Shown here one piece after another: positions 9,412 through 19,776 of a stretch of 64,000 bases of DNA; position 1 is the first letter of the stretch; each line of letters begins with the position of its first letter. The notes beneath the pieces are model-generated. The model made no database searches. It had not been told where the DNA came from and saw nothing but the letters and a program-made list of their open reading frames with translations. The translations under genes were made by a program, and so were the position numbers. The stretch comes from Pseudomonas sp. DTU_2021_1001937_2_SI_NGA_ILE_001 (GTDB taxonomy: Bacteria > Pseudomonadota > Gammaproteobacteria > Pseudomonadales > Pseudomonadaceae), in NCBI RefSeq assembly GCF_032463525.1, contig NZ_CP135971.1, positions 2,046,001 through 2,110,000 on the forward strand, written 5' to 3'.

Positions 9412-11120
9412 CCGCGCCGGTAGGGAAACACGTCGAGCACCTGGCCGGCGCGGATATCGGCCTGCACGCCCTGCCACCAGGCGGCGTCGAACAGCTCGCC
9501 ATGCATGCTGGCAAACAGCCTGCGCAGGGCCGGGCCGGGGAACAGGAAGGTCGGGAATTCTTCGGGAAACACATCGTGCGCCGCCACCGCGTACCAGGGT
9601 TCGGCGGCCCATTCGTCCTCGGGGGTGCGCGGCGGTGGAATGCGCCGGAAGTTGACCTCGGTCAGCAGGCAGATCTCGTCGTAGTCGTAGAACACCACCC
9701 GGCCATGACGGGTCACGCCGAAGTTCTTGGTCAGCATGTCGCCCGGAAAGATGTTCGCCGCCGCCAGTTGCCGGATTGCCAGCCCATAGTCGTCCAGCAC
9801 CTCGCGCTGCTGAGTGGCGCTGGCCTGCTCCAGGTACAGGTTCAGAGGCGTCATGCGTCGCTCGGTCCAGCAGTGGCGGATGCGCACCGTTTCGCCGCCT
9901 TCCACGCTGACCGTGGCCGGCGCCGCCTGCAGCAACGCAGTGAGGCACGCCGGTTCGAAACAGGTCAGCGGAAAGCGGAAGTCGGCGAACGCCTGGGTAT
10001 CGGCCAGGCGCCCCACCCGGTCGATGTTCTTCACCAGGTGGTAGCGGTCGATCACCGTGGCGCGGTTCACCTGCTTGGCCGGCGCGAAGCGGTCGCGGAT
10101 GATCTTGAACACGGTATTGAAGCCCGGCAGGGTGAACACGCTCATGACCATTCCCGGCACCCCGGCCGCCAGTACGAAACGGTCGTTGCGGCCATTCAGA
10201 TGGCCGATCAGCGCGCGGTAGAACTCCGACTTGCCCTGGCGATAGAAACCGATCGAGCTGTACAGCTCGGCCAGCTGCTTGCCCGGCAGGATGCACTGCA
10301 GAAAGGCGACGAACTGCCGGGGCACCTGGACCTCGACCATGAAATAGGAACGGGTGAAGGAAAAGATGATCGACACCTCGGCCTCGTCGAGGATCAGCGC
10401 GTCGATGACGATGCCCTGGCCGTCCGGGTTCAGCAGCGCAATCGCCAGTGGCCATTGCTCATCGCCGCTGAGCAGCCGACCGACCAGGTAGGCGCCCTTG
10501 TTGCGGTAGAACACACAACCGAACAGCTCGACGCGCAAGGCCGGGTCGCACAACACCCAGCTCGGCAGGTGATGCTGCAAGGTCGCCAGCAGGCGCTGCA
10601 GGTCGGCTTCCAGGTGGGCGTAGGGCACCGCGAAGCGATAGTCGGCGAACAACCGCCCCAGCCAGCCGTGCCAGTCGGCGTTTGGCCGATAGCGACGCAC
10701 CTGGGCCAGGCGTCCGGTGCGACGCAGTGGCGGTCGGGTGCTGTGGATGAACATGCAGCCATCGCTGATCAGCTCGTGGCTGAACAGCCCGCAGAACACC
10801 GAGTTGAACCAGGTTTCCGCCAGCTCGGCGTCACGCCGCCGGACGATCAGGCTGATGAACAGGGTCTTGACCAGCGGCCAGGCGCTGATTCCAGGCCAGC
10901 CTGGGCCAGCGAAGCGCTCGTGCAGCCGCGCCAGGGTGGCGTTGACCTTGAGTTCGTAGAGTTCGATGCGCTGCGCAGAAGCGTGCTGGATGGCCTGCCA
11001 GCGCGCCTGCTCGAAGCGCGCGCGGGCACCGTCGGTGAGACGCTTGAAGTGCCGACGGTAGTCGTCGAAGCCGGCCAGGATCAGCCGGGCGATGGCCAGA
11101 GCAACGGGTTGGGGCGACAT
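9393..11120 (-). CDS. aceK: isocitrate dehydrogenase kinase/phosphatase
   Basis: 575 aa, the normal family length. The bifunctional enzyme phosphorylates and reactivates isocitrate dehydrogenase and so steers carbon between the TCA cycle and the glyoxylate shunt. Family segments include [46 protein letters not shown] and [16 protein letters not shown] in the C-terminal kinase-like domain. Unlike in enterobacteria it is not next to aceBA, which is usual in pseudomonads. Lying convergent with an acetate-sensing kinase gene is thematically apt, but no shared regulation can be read from the sequence. Confidence 0.96.
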   Translation of the reverse strand: MSPQPVALAIARLILAGFDDYRRHFKRLTDGARARFEQARWQAIQHASAQRIELYELKVNATLARLHERFAGPGWPGISAWPLVKTLFISLIVRRRDAELAETWFNSVFCGLFSHELISDGCMFIHSTRPPLRRTGRLAQVRRYRPNADWHGWLGRLFADYRFAVPYAHLEADLQRLLATLQHHLPSWVLCDPALRVELFGCVFYRNKGAYLVGRLLSGDEQWPLAIALLNPDGQGIVIDALILDEAEVSIIFSFTRSYFMVEVQVPRQFVAFLQCILPGKQLAELYSSIGFYRQGKSEFYRALIGHLNGRNDRFVLAAGVPGMVMSVFTLPGFNTVFKIIRDRFAPAKQVNRATVIDRYHLVKNIDRVGRLADTQAFADFRFPLTCFEPACLTALLQAAPATVSVEGGETVRIRHCWTERRMTPLNLYLEQASATQQREVLDDYGLAIRQLAAANIFPGDMLTKNFGVTRHGRVVFYDYDEICLLTEVNFRRIPPPRTPEDEWAAEPWYAVAAHDVFPEEFPTFLFPGPALRRLFASMHGELFDAAWWQGVQADIRAGQVLDVFPYRRGQARLT

Positions 11121-11176
11121 GCGCGGCCCTCATGAGCGCCCAGTCAAGTCACCCCGATACTTCATGGCCGACGCGA

Positions 11177-12115
11177 TCAGCCGAACAGCCAGTAGCCCAG
11201 CAGGGTCAATACGGCGATGGCCAGCACCGGACGCAGGATGCGGTAGGCCTTGGGGTTGCTGCGCTTGAACTGCTTGACCTTACCGCTGATGACATTGCTG
11301 AAGCGCTTGCTGAAAGCATAGGCGCGGTTGATGCCGCCGACGCGCTCGTCGTCGAGATTCTGCGGTGCGGTGGCACGCCCCAGGAAGGCGCTGACGCTGC
11401 GGTTGATGCGGGTCATGAGCCGGCTGGTCAGCGGACGCTCGACATCACAGAACAGAATCACCCGGGTCACGCTGGTCTCGTTCTTCACCCAGTGCACGTA
11501 GGTTTCGTCGAACATCACATCCTCGCCATCGCGCCAGGCGTACTCCTGGCCGTCGACGAAGATCCGGCAGGCGTCGGAGTTGGGCGTGGACAGCCCCAGG
11601 TGATAACGCAGCGAACCGGCGAACGGATCGCGGTGCGGGTTGAGGTGGCTGTCGCCGGGCAGCAGGGCGAACATCGCGCCCTTGACGTTGGGGATGCTGT
11701 TGACCAGCGCCACGGTTTGCGGGCAGAGCGTCTCGGCCGACGGCAGGGCCTTGTCGTACCACTTCAGGTAGAAGCGCTTCCAGCCCTTCTTGAAGAACGA
11801 GCCGAAGCCGGCGTCGTTGTCCTTGGCCGCCGCACGGATATAGCCCTCGTCGAACAGGCGCATGGCTTCTTCGCGGATGGTCTGCCAGTTGTTCTTCAGC
11901 ACATCCAGCTCGGGAAACTCATTGCGGTCCAGGTACGGCTTGGAAGGCACGCGGGAAAACAGGTACATCAGGCTGTTGTAAGGAGCGAACAACGCCGAAT
12001 GGTTGACGAACTGGCGCAACAGCGGCAAGCGCGCCCGACCGCGCAGATGCACGTAGAGGGTGCTGGCCACGAACAACAGCAGGATCGACGCCTTGGCAGC
12101 GAACGATAAGGTCAT
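11177..12115 (-). CDS. lpxO: LpxO-like lipid A aspartyl/asparaginyl beta-hydroxylase
   Basis: 312 aa from the ATG at 12115, preceded by AAGGAGAG. It has an N-terminal membrane helix (about 3-20) and a C-terminal hydrophobic segment (about 294-311), with the catalytic domain on the cytosolic face. The iron and 2-oxoglutarate site is seen as HRDPF (HxD) and the distal histidine in YVHWVKNE, followed by RVILFCDVERP. LpxO adds a 2-hydroxyl to the secondary acyl chain of lipid A. Several LpxO-like paralogues occur in pseudomonads, so the exact acyl chain used is open. Confidence 0.85.
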   Translation of the reverse strand: MTLSFAAKASILLLFVASTLYVHLRGRARLPLLRQFVNHSALFAPYNSLMYLFSRVPSKPYLDRNEFPELDVLKNNWQTIREEAMRLFDEGYIRAAAKDNDAGFGSFFKKGWKRFYLKWYDKALPSAETLCPQTVALVNSIPNVKGAMFALLPGDSHLNPHRDPFAGSLRYHLGLSTPNSDACRIFVDGQEYAWRDGEDVMFDETYVHWVKNETSVTRVILFCDVERPLTSRLMTRINRSVSAFLGRATAPQNLDDERVGGINRAYAFSKRFSNVISGKVKQFKRSNPKAYRILRPVLAIAVLTLLGYWLFG

Positions 12116-12126
12116 GGAACTCTCCT

Positions 12127-12160
12127 TAAAAACCGCCGGGCGGCCCATGCAGGCCGCCCT
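12127..12160 (-). terminator. rho-independent terminator downstream of cysK
   Basis: An 8-bp GC stem (12138-12145 with 12152-12159) with a 6-base loop is followed on the minus strand by GGCGG and a T5 run. It lies between cysK and lpxO and should separate their transcripts. Confidence 0.65.
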
Positions 12161-12325
12161 TCGATTCGGATCATGAAGCCGGCCGGGCCGGCTATGGGTG
12201 CTCGGGTGCCCGAGGCGCTCCCGTCAGCCGGCCATAGTAACGCCTTGGCCGCCCGGCCAGAAGCCGGTGGCAGGCGAATCGCCAGCGCACGGGACAGGCG
12301 GCCGTGGCTGACGGCCCCACGGCAC

Positions 12326-13300
12326 TTACTGCTGCAGCTCCTGCTCGGTGAACAGGTCGCTGAACAACATGCTCGACAGGTAGCGCTCGCCGGAGTCCGG
12401 CAGGATCACCACCAGGGTCTTGCCTTGCATTTCAGGTTTTTCCGCCAGGCGCACCGCAGCCGCCATCGCCGCGCCGCAGGAAATGCCGCAGAGGATGCCC
12501 TCTTCCTGCATCAGGCGCAGCGCCATGTCCTTGGCCTGCTCTTCGCTGACCGCCTCGACACGGTCTACCAGCGACAGGTCGAGGTTCTTCGGAATGAACC
12601 CGGCACCGATGCCCTGGATCTTGTGCGGTGCCGGCTTGATCTCTTCACCGGCCAGGGCCTGGGCGATGATTGGCGAAGTCACCGGCTCGACCGCCACGCT
12701 GAGGATCGGCTTGCCAGCGGTGTGCTTGATGTACCGCGACACGCCGGTCAGGGTGCCGCCAGTGCCGACGCCGGCCACCAGCACATCGATGGCGCCATCG
12801 GTGTCCTGCCAGATTTCCGGGCCGGTGGTCTTTTCATGGATGGCCGGGTTGGCCGGGTTGTCGAACTGTGCCGGCATGAAGTACTGCTCGGGGTTGCCGG
12901 CCACCAGTTCCTCGGCCTTGGCGATGGCGCCTTTCATGCCCTTGGCCGGTTCGGTGAGCACCAGCTCGGCGCCCAGCGCCTTGAGTACCTTGCGTCGCTC
13001 CAGGCTCATCGACGCTGGCATGGTCAGCATCAGCTTGTAGCCACGTGCAGCGGCAACGAAGGCCAGGCCGATACCGGTATTGCCGGAGGTCGGCTCGACG
13101 ATGGTCATGCCCGGCTTGAGGCGGCCGCTGCTTTCGGCGTCCCAGATCATGTTGGCGCCGATGCGACACTTGACCGAATAACCGGGGTTGCGCCCTTCGA
13201 TCTTGGCCAGGATGGTCACGCCGCGCGGGGCTATCCGGTTGATCTGCACCAGCGGCGTATTGCCGATGGAGTGGGCGTTATCTGCGTAGATCCGGCTCAT
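12326..13300 (-). CDS. cysK: cysteine synthase A (O-acetylserine sulfhydrylase)
   Basis: 324 aa from the ATG at 13300, which gives the typical start [20 protein letters not shown]-dependent synthesis of cysteine from O-acetylserine and sulfide. The PLP lysine lies in [15 protein letters not shown], the substrate loop in PTSGNTG, and the phosphate-binding glycines in [10 protein letters not shown]. The C-terminus carries [10 protein letters not shown]. An ORF extension to 13357 has no family support. It is a single gene with a terminator downstream at 12127-12160. Confidence 0.95.
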   Translation of the reverse strand: MSRIYADNAHSIGNTPLVQINRIAPRGVTILAKIEGRNPGYSVKCRIGANMIWDAESSGRLKPGMTIVEPTSGNTGIGLAFVAAARGYKLMLTMPASMSLERRKVLKALGAELVLTEPAKGMKGAIAKAEELVAGNPEQYFMPAQFDNPANPAIHEKTTGPEIWQDTDGAIDVLVAGVGTGGTLTGVSRYIKHTAGKPILSVAVEPVTSPIIAQALAGEEIKPAPHKIQGIGAGFIPKNLDLSLVDRVEAVSEEQAKDMALRLMQEEGILCGISCGAAMAAAVRLAEKPEMQGKTLVVILPDSGERYLSSMLFSDLFTEQELQQ

Positions 13301-13432
13301 GGCGGTGTCCTTGTTGCAAAGGCGGGTAAGAAAGACCCAACAGCCTATTCCCGTCACTGTTGCGCGTCCAGTCGATGCAACCGATAGCCCCTCTCATCGG
13401 TCAATCGTTCACTGCATCCTGAGGCTTTCGAG

Positions 13433-14497
13433 ATGAAACGTCGCTACCGCTGGCCCTTGTGGACCCTCGCCGGTGTGGCCGCCCTGCTGCTGGCCCTGCA
13501 TCTGGCACTGCCCTACCTGGTGCGTGACTACCTGAACGGCAAGCTGGCCGACATGGGCGATTACCGTGGGCAGATCGCCGAGGTGGACCTGGCTTGGTGG
13601 CGCGGCGCCTACCGGATCAAGGCCCTGGAGATCGTCAAGGTCGACGGCAAGGTGCCCGTGCCCTTCCTCCAGGCGCCTTTGATCGACCTCTCGGTCAGCT
13701 GGCACTCGCTGTGGTACGACCGCGCCGTGGTGGGCGAAGTGACCTTCAGCCAGCCGCAGCTGAACTTCGTCGACGGTGGCCAGGATCGCAGCGCCTCGCA
13801 GACCGGCCAGGGCACTGACTGGCGCGCACAGCTGGACAAGCTGCTGCCCTTTACCCTCAACGAACTGCGTATCGACGACGGCACCATTACCTTCAACAAC
13901 TTCAACACTTCGCCCAAAGTGCGCATCAAGGCCGACCGGGTCAACGCCAGCCTGTACAACCTGACCAACGTGGTAGATGTCGAAGGCCCACGTGATGCGC
14001 GTTTCGAGGGCAATGCGCGGCTGCTGGACAGCGCGCGCCTGGAAACCAACGCCACCTTCGACCCGATGAACAATTTCCAGGACTTCGACTTCCGCCTGCG
14101 CGCCACCGGTATCGAACTCAAACGCATGAACGACTTCGCCTCGGCCTATGGCAACTTCGACTTCAATGCCGGGCATGGCGACCTGGTCATCGAAGCCCAG
14201 GCCGTGGACGGGCGCCTGAACGGCTATATCAAGCCACTGCTGCGCGATGTCGAGGTGTTCAACTGGAAGCAGGATGTCGAAAACCAGAACAAGGGCTTCT
14301 TCCGCTCGGTCTGGGAAGCGCTGGTGGGCGCCAGCGAAACGGTGCTGAAGAACCAGCAGAAGAACCAGTTCGCCACCCGTGTGGAACTCAGTGGCAGCGT
14401 CAAGCAGCAGAACATCAGCGGCCTGCAGGCGTTCTGGGGCATTTTGCGCAACGGCTTCATCCAGGCTTTCAATGCCCGCTATGAGGGAACGGAGTGA
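13433..14497 (+). CDS. DUF748 (AsmA-like) domain protein
   Basis: 354 aa with an N-terminal signal anchor (about 8-29), then a periplasmic beta-rich domain. The motifs YLVRDYLNGKLADMGDYRGQI, VDLAWWRGAYRI and the FTLNELRIDDGTITFNN segment are typical of DUF748 proteins, relatives of the AsmA repeat family linked to envelope lipid transport or outer-membrane homeostasis. It is transcribed away from cysK and is followed by a REP-rich spacer. Its function is unknown beyond the family. Confidence 0.8.
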   Translation: MKRRYRWPLWTLAGVAALLLALHLALPYLVRDYLNGKLADMGDYRGQIAEVDLAWWRGAYRIKALEIVKVDGKVPVPFLQAPLIDLSVSWHSLWYDRAVVGEVTFSQPQLNFVDGGQDRSASQTGQGTDWRAQLDKLLPFTLNELRIDDGTITFNNFNTSPKVRIKADRVNASLYNLTNVVDVEGPRDARFEGNARLLDSARLETNATFDPMNNFQDFDFRLRATGIELKRMNDFASAYGNFDFNAGHGDLVIEAQAVDGRLNGYIKPLLRDVEVFNWKQDVENQNKGFFRSVWEALVGASETVLKNQQKNQFATRVELSGSVKQQNISGLQAFWGILRNGFIQAFNARYEGTE

Positions 14498-14563
14498 ACC
14501 AGGAGGCGCTCGCCCTGGCCGCTGCACAAGCGGCTTCAGCCCTGATCATCGGGTATCCATCCC

Positions 14564-14722
14564 GGCTAAAGCCAATACTGTTCGCTTAAGCGGCATGTGG
14601 CCCGGTGGGAGCGGCTTTAGCCGCGAAAGCGCGAGGAAATTCACTGCATCTGGTGTGAACAGGCGGTCGCTTCGCAGCTGAAGCCGCTGCTACCCGGCCT
14701 AACTGACCAGTATTGTGGCTAA
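14564..14722. repeat. REP-containing repeat block, copy 1
   Basis: About 159 bp that recur with few mismatches at 27942-28098. The block holds two REP-like palindromes (GGGAGCGGCTTTAGCCGCG and a variant near 14667-14690) in opposite orientation with a conserved spacer containing TACTGTTCGCTTAAGCGGCA. It fills most of the 310-bp gap between the DUF748 and moxR genes. Confidence 0.85.
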
Positions 14723-14807
14723 GGTCGGAACGGTTCCAGCCGCGACTCACCGCCACGAATCAACGCGCCCTTGCGCTATAGTCACGCCTTTAATCCGAGG
14801 ACCGACA

Positions 14808-15653
<846 letters not shown>

Positions 15654-15680
15654 GCGCACCCCGGACAAAGGCCCATCGTC

Positions 15681-16859
15681 ATGCTGATCAACCTGTTCAA
15701 CGAAATGCGCGCCGCCAGGGTGCCGGTCTCGCTGCGCGAACTGCTCGACCTCATCGAGGCCTTGCAGCAGCGTGTGGTGTTCGCCGACATCGATGAATTC
15801 TATTTCCTGGCCAGGGCGATCCTGGTCAAGGACGAGCGCCATTTCGACAAGTTCGACCGCGCCTTCGGCGCCTACTTCAACGGCCTGCAGGACCTGGACG
15901 AGGCCCTGCAGGCACTGATTCCCGAAGACTGGCTGCGCAAGGAGTTCGAGCGTTCGTTGACGCCCGAGGAGCGTGCGCAGATCCAGTCCCTCGGCGGGCT
16001 CGACAAGCTGCTGGAAGCCTTCAAGCAGCGCCTGGCCGAGCAGAAGGAACGCCACGCCGGTGGCAACAAGTGGATCGGCACCGGCGGCACCAGCCCGTTC
16101 GGTTCCGGCGGCTACCATCCCGAGGGCATCCGCGTCGGCGATGCCGGGCAGCGCCAGGGCAAGGCGGTGAAGGTCTGGGAACAGCGCGAGTACCGCAACC
16201 TCGACGACCAGGTCGAACTGGGCACCCGCAACCTCAAGGTGGCCCTGCGCCGCCTGCGCAAATTCGCCCGCGAAGGCGCTGCCGAAGAGCTCGATCTGGA
16301 CGGCACCATCGAGCACACCGCCCGCGACGCCGGTCTGTTGAACATCCAGATGCGCCCGGAGCGCCGCAACGCCGTGAAGCTGCTGTTGCTGTTCGACATC
16401 GGCGGTTCGATGGACGCCCACGTGAAGGTCTGCGAAGAACTGTTCTCGGCCTGCAAGACCGAGTTCAAGCATCTGGAGTACTACTACTTTCACAATTGCG
16501 TGTACGAGACCCTGTGGAAGGACAACCTGCGCCGCAACGCCGAGCGCATCGCTACCCAGGACGTACTGCACACCTACGGCGCCGACTACAAGGTGATCTT
16601 CGTCGGTGACGCAGCCATGGCACCCTACGAGATCAGCCAGCCCGGCGGCAGCGTCGAACACTGGAACGAAGAGCCCGGCTACCTGTGGATGCAGCGCTTC
16701 ATGGCCAAGTTCCGCAAGCTCATCTGGATCAACCCCTACCCCCGGCATGCCTGGGAATACACCACTTCGACGCACATCATCCGCGACCTGGTGGAACAGC
16801 GCATGTACCCGCTGACCCTTGAAGGCCTCGACGAGGGCATTCGCTACCTGGCCAAGTGA
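15681..16859 (+). CDS. VWA-domain (CoxE-like) protein, partner of MoxR ATPase
   Basis: 392 aa. The N-terminal half is charged and helical. A glycine-rich linker (about 128-155) precedes a C-terminal von Willebrand A-like domain from about residue 230, with LLLLFDIGGSMDAHVK as the metal-ion site motif; the classical DxSxS appears as DIGGS, so one ligand is replaced. Other segments are YYYFHNCVYETLW and FVGDAAMAPYEI. It is co-transcribed with the MoxR gene and probably works with it as an AAA+/VWA chaperone pair. Confidence 0.88.
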   Translation: MLINLFNEMRAARVPVSLRELLDLIEALQQRVVFADIDEFYFLARAILVKDERHFDKFDRAFGAYFNGLQDLDEALQALIPEDWLRKEFERSLTPEERAQIQSLGGLDKLLEAFKQRLAEQKERHAGGNKWIGTGGTSPFGSGGYHPEGIRVGDAGQRQGKAVKVWEQREYRNLDDQVELGTRNLKVALRRLRKFAREGAAEELDLDGTIEHTARDAGLLNIQMRPERRNAVKLLLLFDIGGSMDAHVKVCEELFSACKTEFKHLEYYYFHNCVYETLWKDNLRRNAERIATQDVLHTYGADYKVIFVGDAAMAPYEISQPGGSVEHWNEEPGYLWMQRFMAKFRKLIWINPYPRHAWEYTTSTHIIRDLVEQRMYPLTLEGLDEGIRYLAK

Positions 16860-17081
16860 AACCGCCCGACACCGCGCCCGCATGACGCAGCCACCGCCCG
16901 ACGGGCGGCCCCGGCTGCCCCAGCCACCCGTCTAACCTGAGGGGGCTGGCAAGCACAAGGCCTGGAACGGATCGCCCGCAGTCCCGCCACTCCTCCCCCT
17001 CGCGTCATCTGCGCTTCGCACACACCGAGCAGTCCCCAAGAACCGAGCGGTCCGCCGCTCCGGACAGGTGCGCACGCGCAT

Positions 17082-17801
17082 ATGATCAAAACCCTGGGCA
17101 TCATGCAGCCTTACTTCTTTCCGTATCTGGGCTACTACCAACTCATCGCTTCAGTCGAACAGGGTCTGCTGTTCGACATCGTCGACTACCACCGCAAGAG
17201 CTGGATGAACCGCAACCGCATTCAGGATGGCCACGGCGGCTGGCAGTACATCACCGTACCGGTGAGCCGCGCCGAAGGTCACCGTATCGAGCAGACCCGG
17301 GTCATCGACGCCGATGCCGCACGACGCCGGATTCGTGGCCAGCTGGAGCACTACCGGCACAAGGCGCCGTTCTTCAAGCAGGTTCTGGAGATGGTCGAAC
17401 GCACCTTTGCCCTGTGCCAGGGCGACCGCCTCACCGAGCTGAATGCACGCAGCCTGCAGACCGTGTGCGACTACCTGGGCATGGACTTCACCTGGAAACG
17501 CTGCTCACAACTGCGCCTGCCGCTACCGCCGATCGAGCACGCCGGGCAATGGGCGCTGGAAATCAGCGACCTGCTGCACGCGCAGCGCTACATCAACGCG
17601 CCGGGCGGTCGAGCGATCTTCAGGCAGGAGGAATGGCGGGATCGGCAGATCGAGCTGCGCTTTCTGGAGTTGAGCCCGATGACCTATGACACCGGGCCCT
17701 ACCCCTTCATCGAGAACCTGTCGATTCTCGACGTGCTGATGTGGAACGCGCCGCAGCAGGTAGCGGCCTTCATTGACGGGCAGACCCGCGTGGTCTGCTG
17801 A
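17082..17801 (+). CDS. WbqC family protein
   Basis: 239 aa starting MIKTLGIMQPYFFPYLGYYQL, the hallmark N-terminus of the WbqC/YP08 family. Members are often found in O-antigen or glycan clusters, where they are suspected of a role in nucleotide-sugar modification. NRNRIQ and a C-terminal SILDVLMWN segment fit the family. Here no glycan genes are nearby. The gene stands alone between the MoxR/VWA pair and the convergent DUF2937 gene. Confidence 0.85.
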   Translation: MIKTLGIMQPYFFPYLGYYQLIASVEQGLLFDIVDYHRKSWMNRNRIQDGHGGWQYITVPVSRAEGHRIEQTRVIDADAARRRIRGQLEHYRHKAPFFKQVLEMVERTFALCQGDRLTELNARSLQTVCDYLGMDFTWKRCSQLRLPLPPIEHAGQWALEISDLLHAQRYINAPGGRAIFRQEEWRDRQIELRFLELSPMTYDTGPYPFIENLSILDVLMWNAPQQVAAFIDGQTRVVC

Positions 17802-17813
17802 GGGAGCAGTGCC

Positions 17814-18338
17814 TCAGCGCCACTCTGCGCGCATCGCCGGCCGCCGACGGCCACCGTTGACCACCCAGCCGAGCAGCAGCAACAGGCCTTCGACCAGGAA
17901 GGTGACGACAAAGGCGCTGGCGATGCCCCAGACGATCACTGCGGGGGCCAGCAGCACCTGCCAGGTGTAGCCGTCGAGGGTTTCGCGGCGGATATCGGGG
18001 TCGGCAGCGGTGACCACGTGCCAGCCCTTGGCCGCCCAGGAGCCCTGCAGGCCCAGCCACTGACGCTCCAGCACCTGGGTACGGGCCAGCAGGTTCTCGA
18101 TGTTGGTCGCGTCATTGCGGAACACCGGGTCGTCACTGTTGCGGTAATGCTGGATCAAGGCCTGGATGTCGCCGTTGAAGAACTGCTGCGCCGTGGCCTT
18201 GAAGCCCTTGATGGCCTGCTGGGCCTCGATCAGGTGGGCCTCGACCCGCTTGCTGTAGTCACTGATCAGGCCCGGCGCCTGGACGCCGAACAACAGGGCA
18301 GCGGTGAACAGTACCAGTCGCAGATAACTTCGCAGCAT
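17814..18338 (-). CDS. DUF2937 family membrane protein
   Basis: 174 aa. It has an N-terminal signal or anchor helix (about 7-25), a soluble helical middle and a second long helix (about 128-160) with LLAPAVIVWGIASAFVV, ending in an arginine-rich tail. The N-terminus MLRSYLRLVLF and LISDYSKRVEAHLIEAQQA fit DUF2937. Its function is unknown. It is followed 12 bp on by the convergent WbqC gene and lies 25 bp downstream of the amidotransferase gene, so it probably shares that transcript. Confidence 0.7.
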   Translation of the reverse strand: MLRSYLRLVLFTAALLFGVQAPGLISDYSKRVEAHLIEAQQAIKGFKATAQQFFNGDIQALIQHYRNSDDPVFRNDATNIENLLARTQVLERQWLGLQGSWAAKGWHVVTAADPDIRRETLDGYTWQVLLAPAVIVWGIASAFVVTFLVEGLLLLLGWVVNGGRRRPAMRAEWR

Positions 18339-18363
18339 TGAGGTCCCTCATTGTCGTTTTGTT

Positions 18364-19158
18364 CTATGGGTGGGTTCGCTCAGACTCGGCCGTCCCCTCG
18401 GCCACGCACTCGCCCTTGCGCCAAAGCCCCCACTGTCCGGGCTGGTAACCTGTCCAGGTTTCGTTTTCGGTAAGGGCTTCGGTGGTGATCACCGTGACCA
18501 CGTCGTGCGCCGTGGTCTCGGCCTGGAAGTCGACGATGACGTCGACATCCTTCAACCGCGCCGGGCCGAATGGCGCCCGGCGGGTAATGTGCACCAGCTT
18601 GGTGGAACAGAAGCAAAATAGCCAGTCGCCATCACTGAGCAGGCAGTTGAACACACCCTTGCCGCGATACTCGCTGCTGGCCTGAACCAGGATAGGCAGC
18701 AGTTGCTCGACCTCCACCGGCTCCGGGAACGTCTCCCGCACGCGATTGAGCAGGTCGCAGAAGGCGGCTTCGCTGTCGGTATCTCCGACCGGACGGTAGA
18801 AACTGCGCCGGGGCGCGAACTCCGCCAACTGGCCGTTGTGGGCGAAGCACCAGTTGCGCCCCCACAGCTCACGGACGAAAGGATGGGTATTGGCCAGGCA
18901 CACCTTGCCGACGTTGGCCTGGCGGATATGGCCGATGACCACCTCGCTCTTGATCGGGTAGCGCTGCACCAGCTGCGCGACTTCAGACTCGCTGCTCGCT
19001 GCGGGGTCCTGGAACAGGCGCAGGCCGCGCCCTTCGTAGAAACCGATGCCCCAGCCATCGCGGTGCGGCCCGGTACGACCGCCGCGCTGGATCAGCCCGG
19101 TGAAGCTGAAAACGATGTCGGTCGGGACATTGGCACTCATGCCCAGCAGTTCACACAT
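18364..19158 (-). CDS. class II glutamine amidotransferase (YafJ-like)
   Basis: 264 aa. The N-terminus MCELLGMSANVPTDI places the nucleophile at Cys2 after methionine removal, as in Ntn-type class II amidotransferases. RGGRTGPHRDGWGIGFYEG and the FAHNGQLAEF segment are the glutamine-site motifs. YafJ-type proteins have only the glutaminase domain and no known acceptor. The gene is in a minus-strand run with the small membrane-protein gene upstream (33 bp gap) and the DUF2937 gene downstream. Confidence 0.9.
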   Translation of the reverse strand: MCELLGMSANVPTDIVFSFTGLIQRGGRTGPHRDGWGIGFYEGRGLRLFQDPAASSESEVAQLVQRYPIKSEVVIGHIRQANVGKVCLANTHPFVRELWGRNWCFAHNGQLAEFAPRRSFYRPVGDTDSEAAFCDLLNRVRETFPEPVEVEQLLPILVQASSEYRGKGVFNCLLSDGDWLFCFCSTKLVHITRRAPFGPARLKDVDVIVDFQAETTAHDVVTVITTEALTENETWTGYQPGQWGLWRKGECVAEGTAESERTHP

Positions 19159-19191
19159 GCTCAGGGTTCTCGCTGCAGGGTAAGGCTGGAC

Positions 19192-19680
19192 TTAAAGACG
19201 CGGCTCCACGCGGGTGCGCGCCGCCGATGCCGGCGCAGGGGCCGGGCGCGCGACAGGCCGGGCTTCTGCAGCCGGTGGCTGGTCGTCCTCGGCGTCATCG
19301 GCCTGCAAGGCCTTGCGGCGCGCCTCTTCACGCTCCGCGCGGGCCTTGCGCTTGTTCTCGATCGGCCAGCGCACCAGCACGAAGACCAGATAGGCGAGAA
19401 AGGCACACAGGCCGTACATGGCCAGGTCGAGGACCGCGGTCCAGACGTTGCTGCCAACCTTGAACAGCAGGTCCAGCGCGGAAATCGCCACTGCCGGGGC
19501 ATAGAGGTCGCGGGCCGGGTCGACCACCGTGGGGGTGAACAGCAGCACAGCGCCGACCACCCGCAGCGGTTCCTTCAGGTAGCGCCACATCCAGCCGGTC
19601 ATTACAAACAGCACCAGCAGGCAGCCCAGTGCGGCGAAGGCGTAGACACCCCAGGCGATCAGATAGTCGTGTTCAGTCAT
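19192..19680 (-). CDS. multi-pass membrane protein of unknown function
   Basis: 162 aa with about three hydrophobic segments (about 7-30, 38-55 and 80-102). After them comes a charged stretch KRKARAEREEARRKAL and a proline/alanine-rich tail. I do not recognise a domain. It is divergent from ptrB and heads a minus-strand run with the amidotransferase and DUF2937 genes, a linkage I recall as conserved in pseudomonads. Confidence 0.65.
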   Translation of the reverse strand: MTEHDYLIAWGVYAFAALGCLLVLFVMTGWMWRYLKEPLRVVGAVLLFTPTVVDPARDLYAPAVAISALDLLFKVGSNVWTAVLDLAMYGLCAFLAYLVFVLVRWPIENKRKARAEREEARRKALQADDAEDDQPPAAEARPVARPAPAPASAARTRVEPRL

Positions 19681-19776
19681 GTCGTACGTGTAAGCCAGTC
19701 GAATAGGCGCTTATGATAACGGCTTTTCACCGCCCCGGCGCGCCCGGGATGTGAACCACGTTCAAGAGAGCACGGC

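Noticed and set aside
8473-10455. 660-codon ORF spanning the kinase end and aceK
   Set aside because: Wrong frame for both; its translation is an arginine/glycine-rich artefact.
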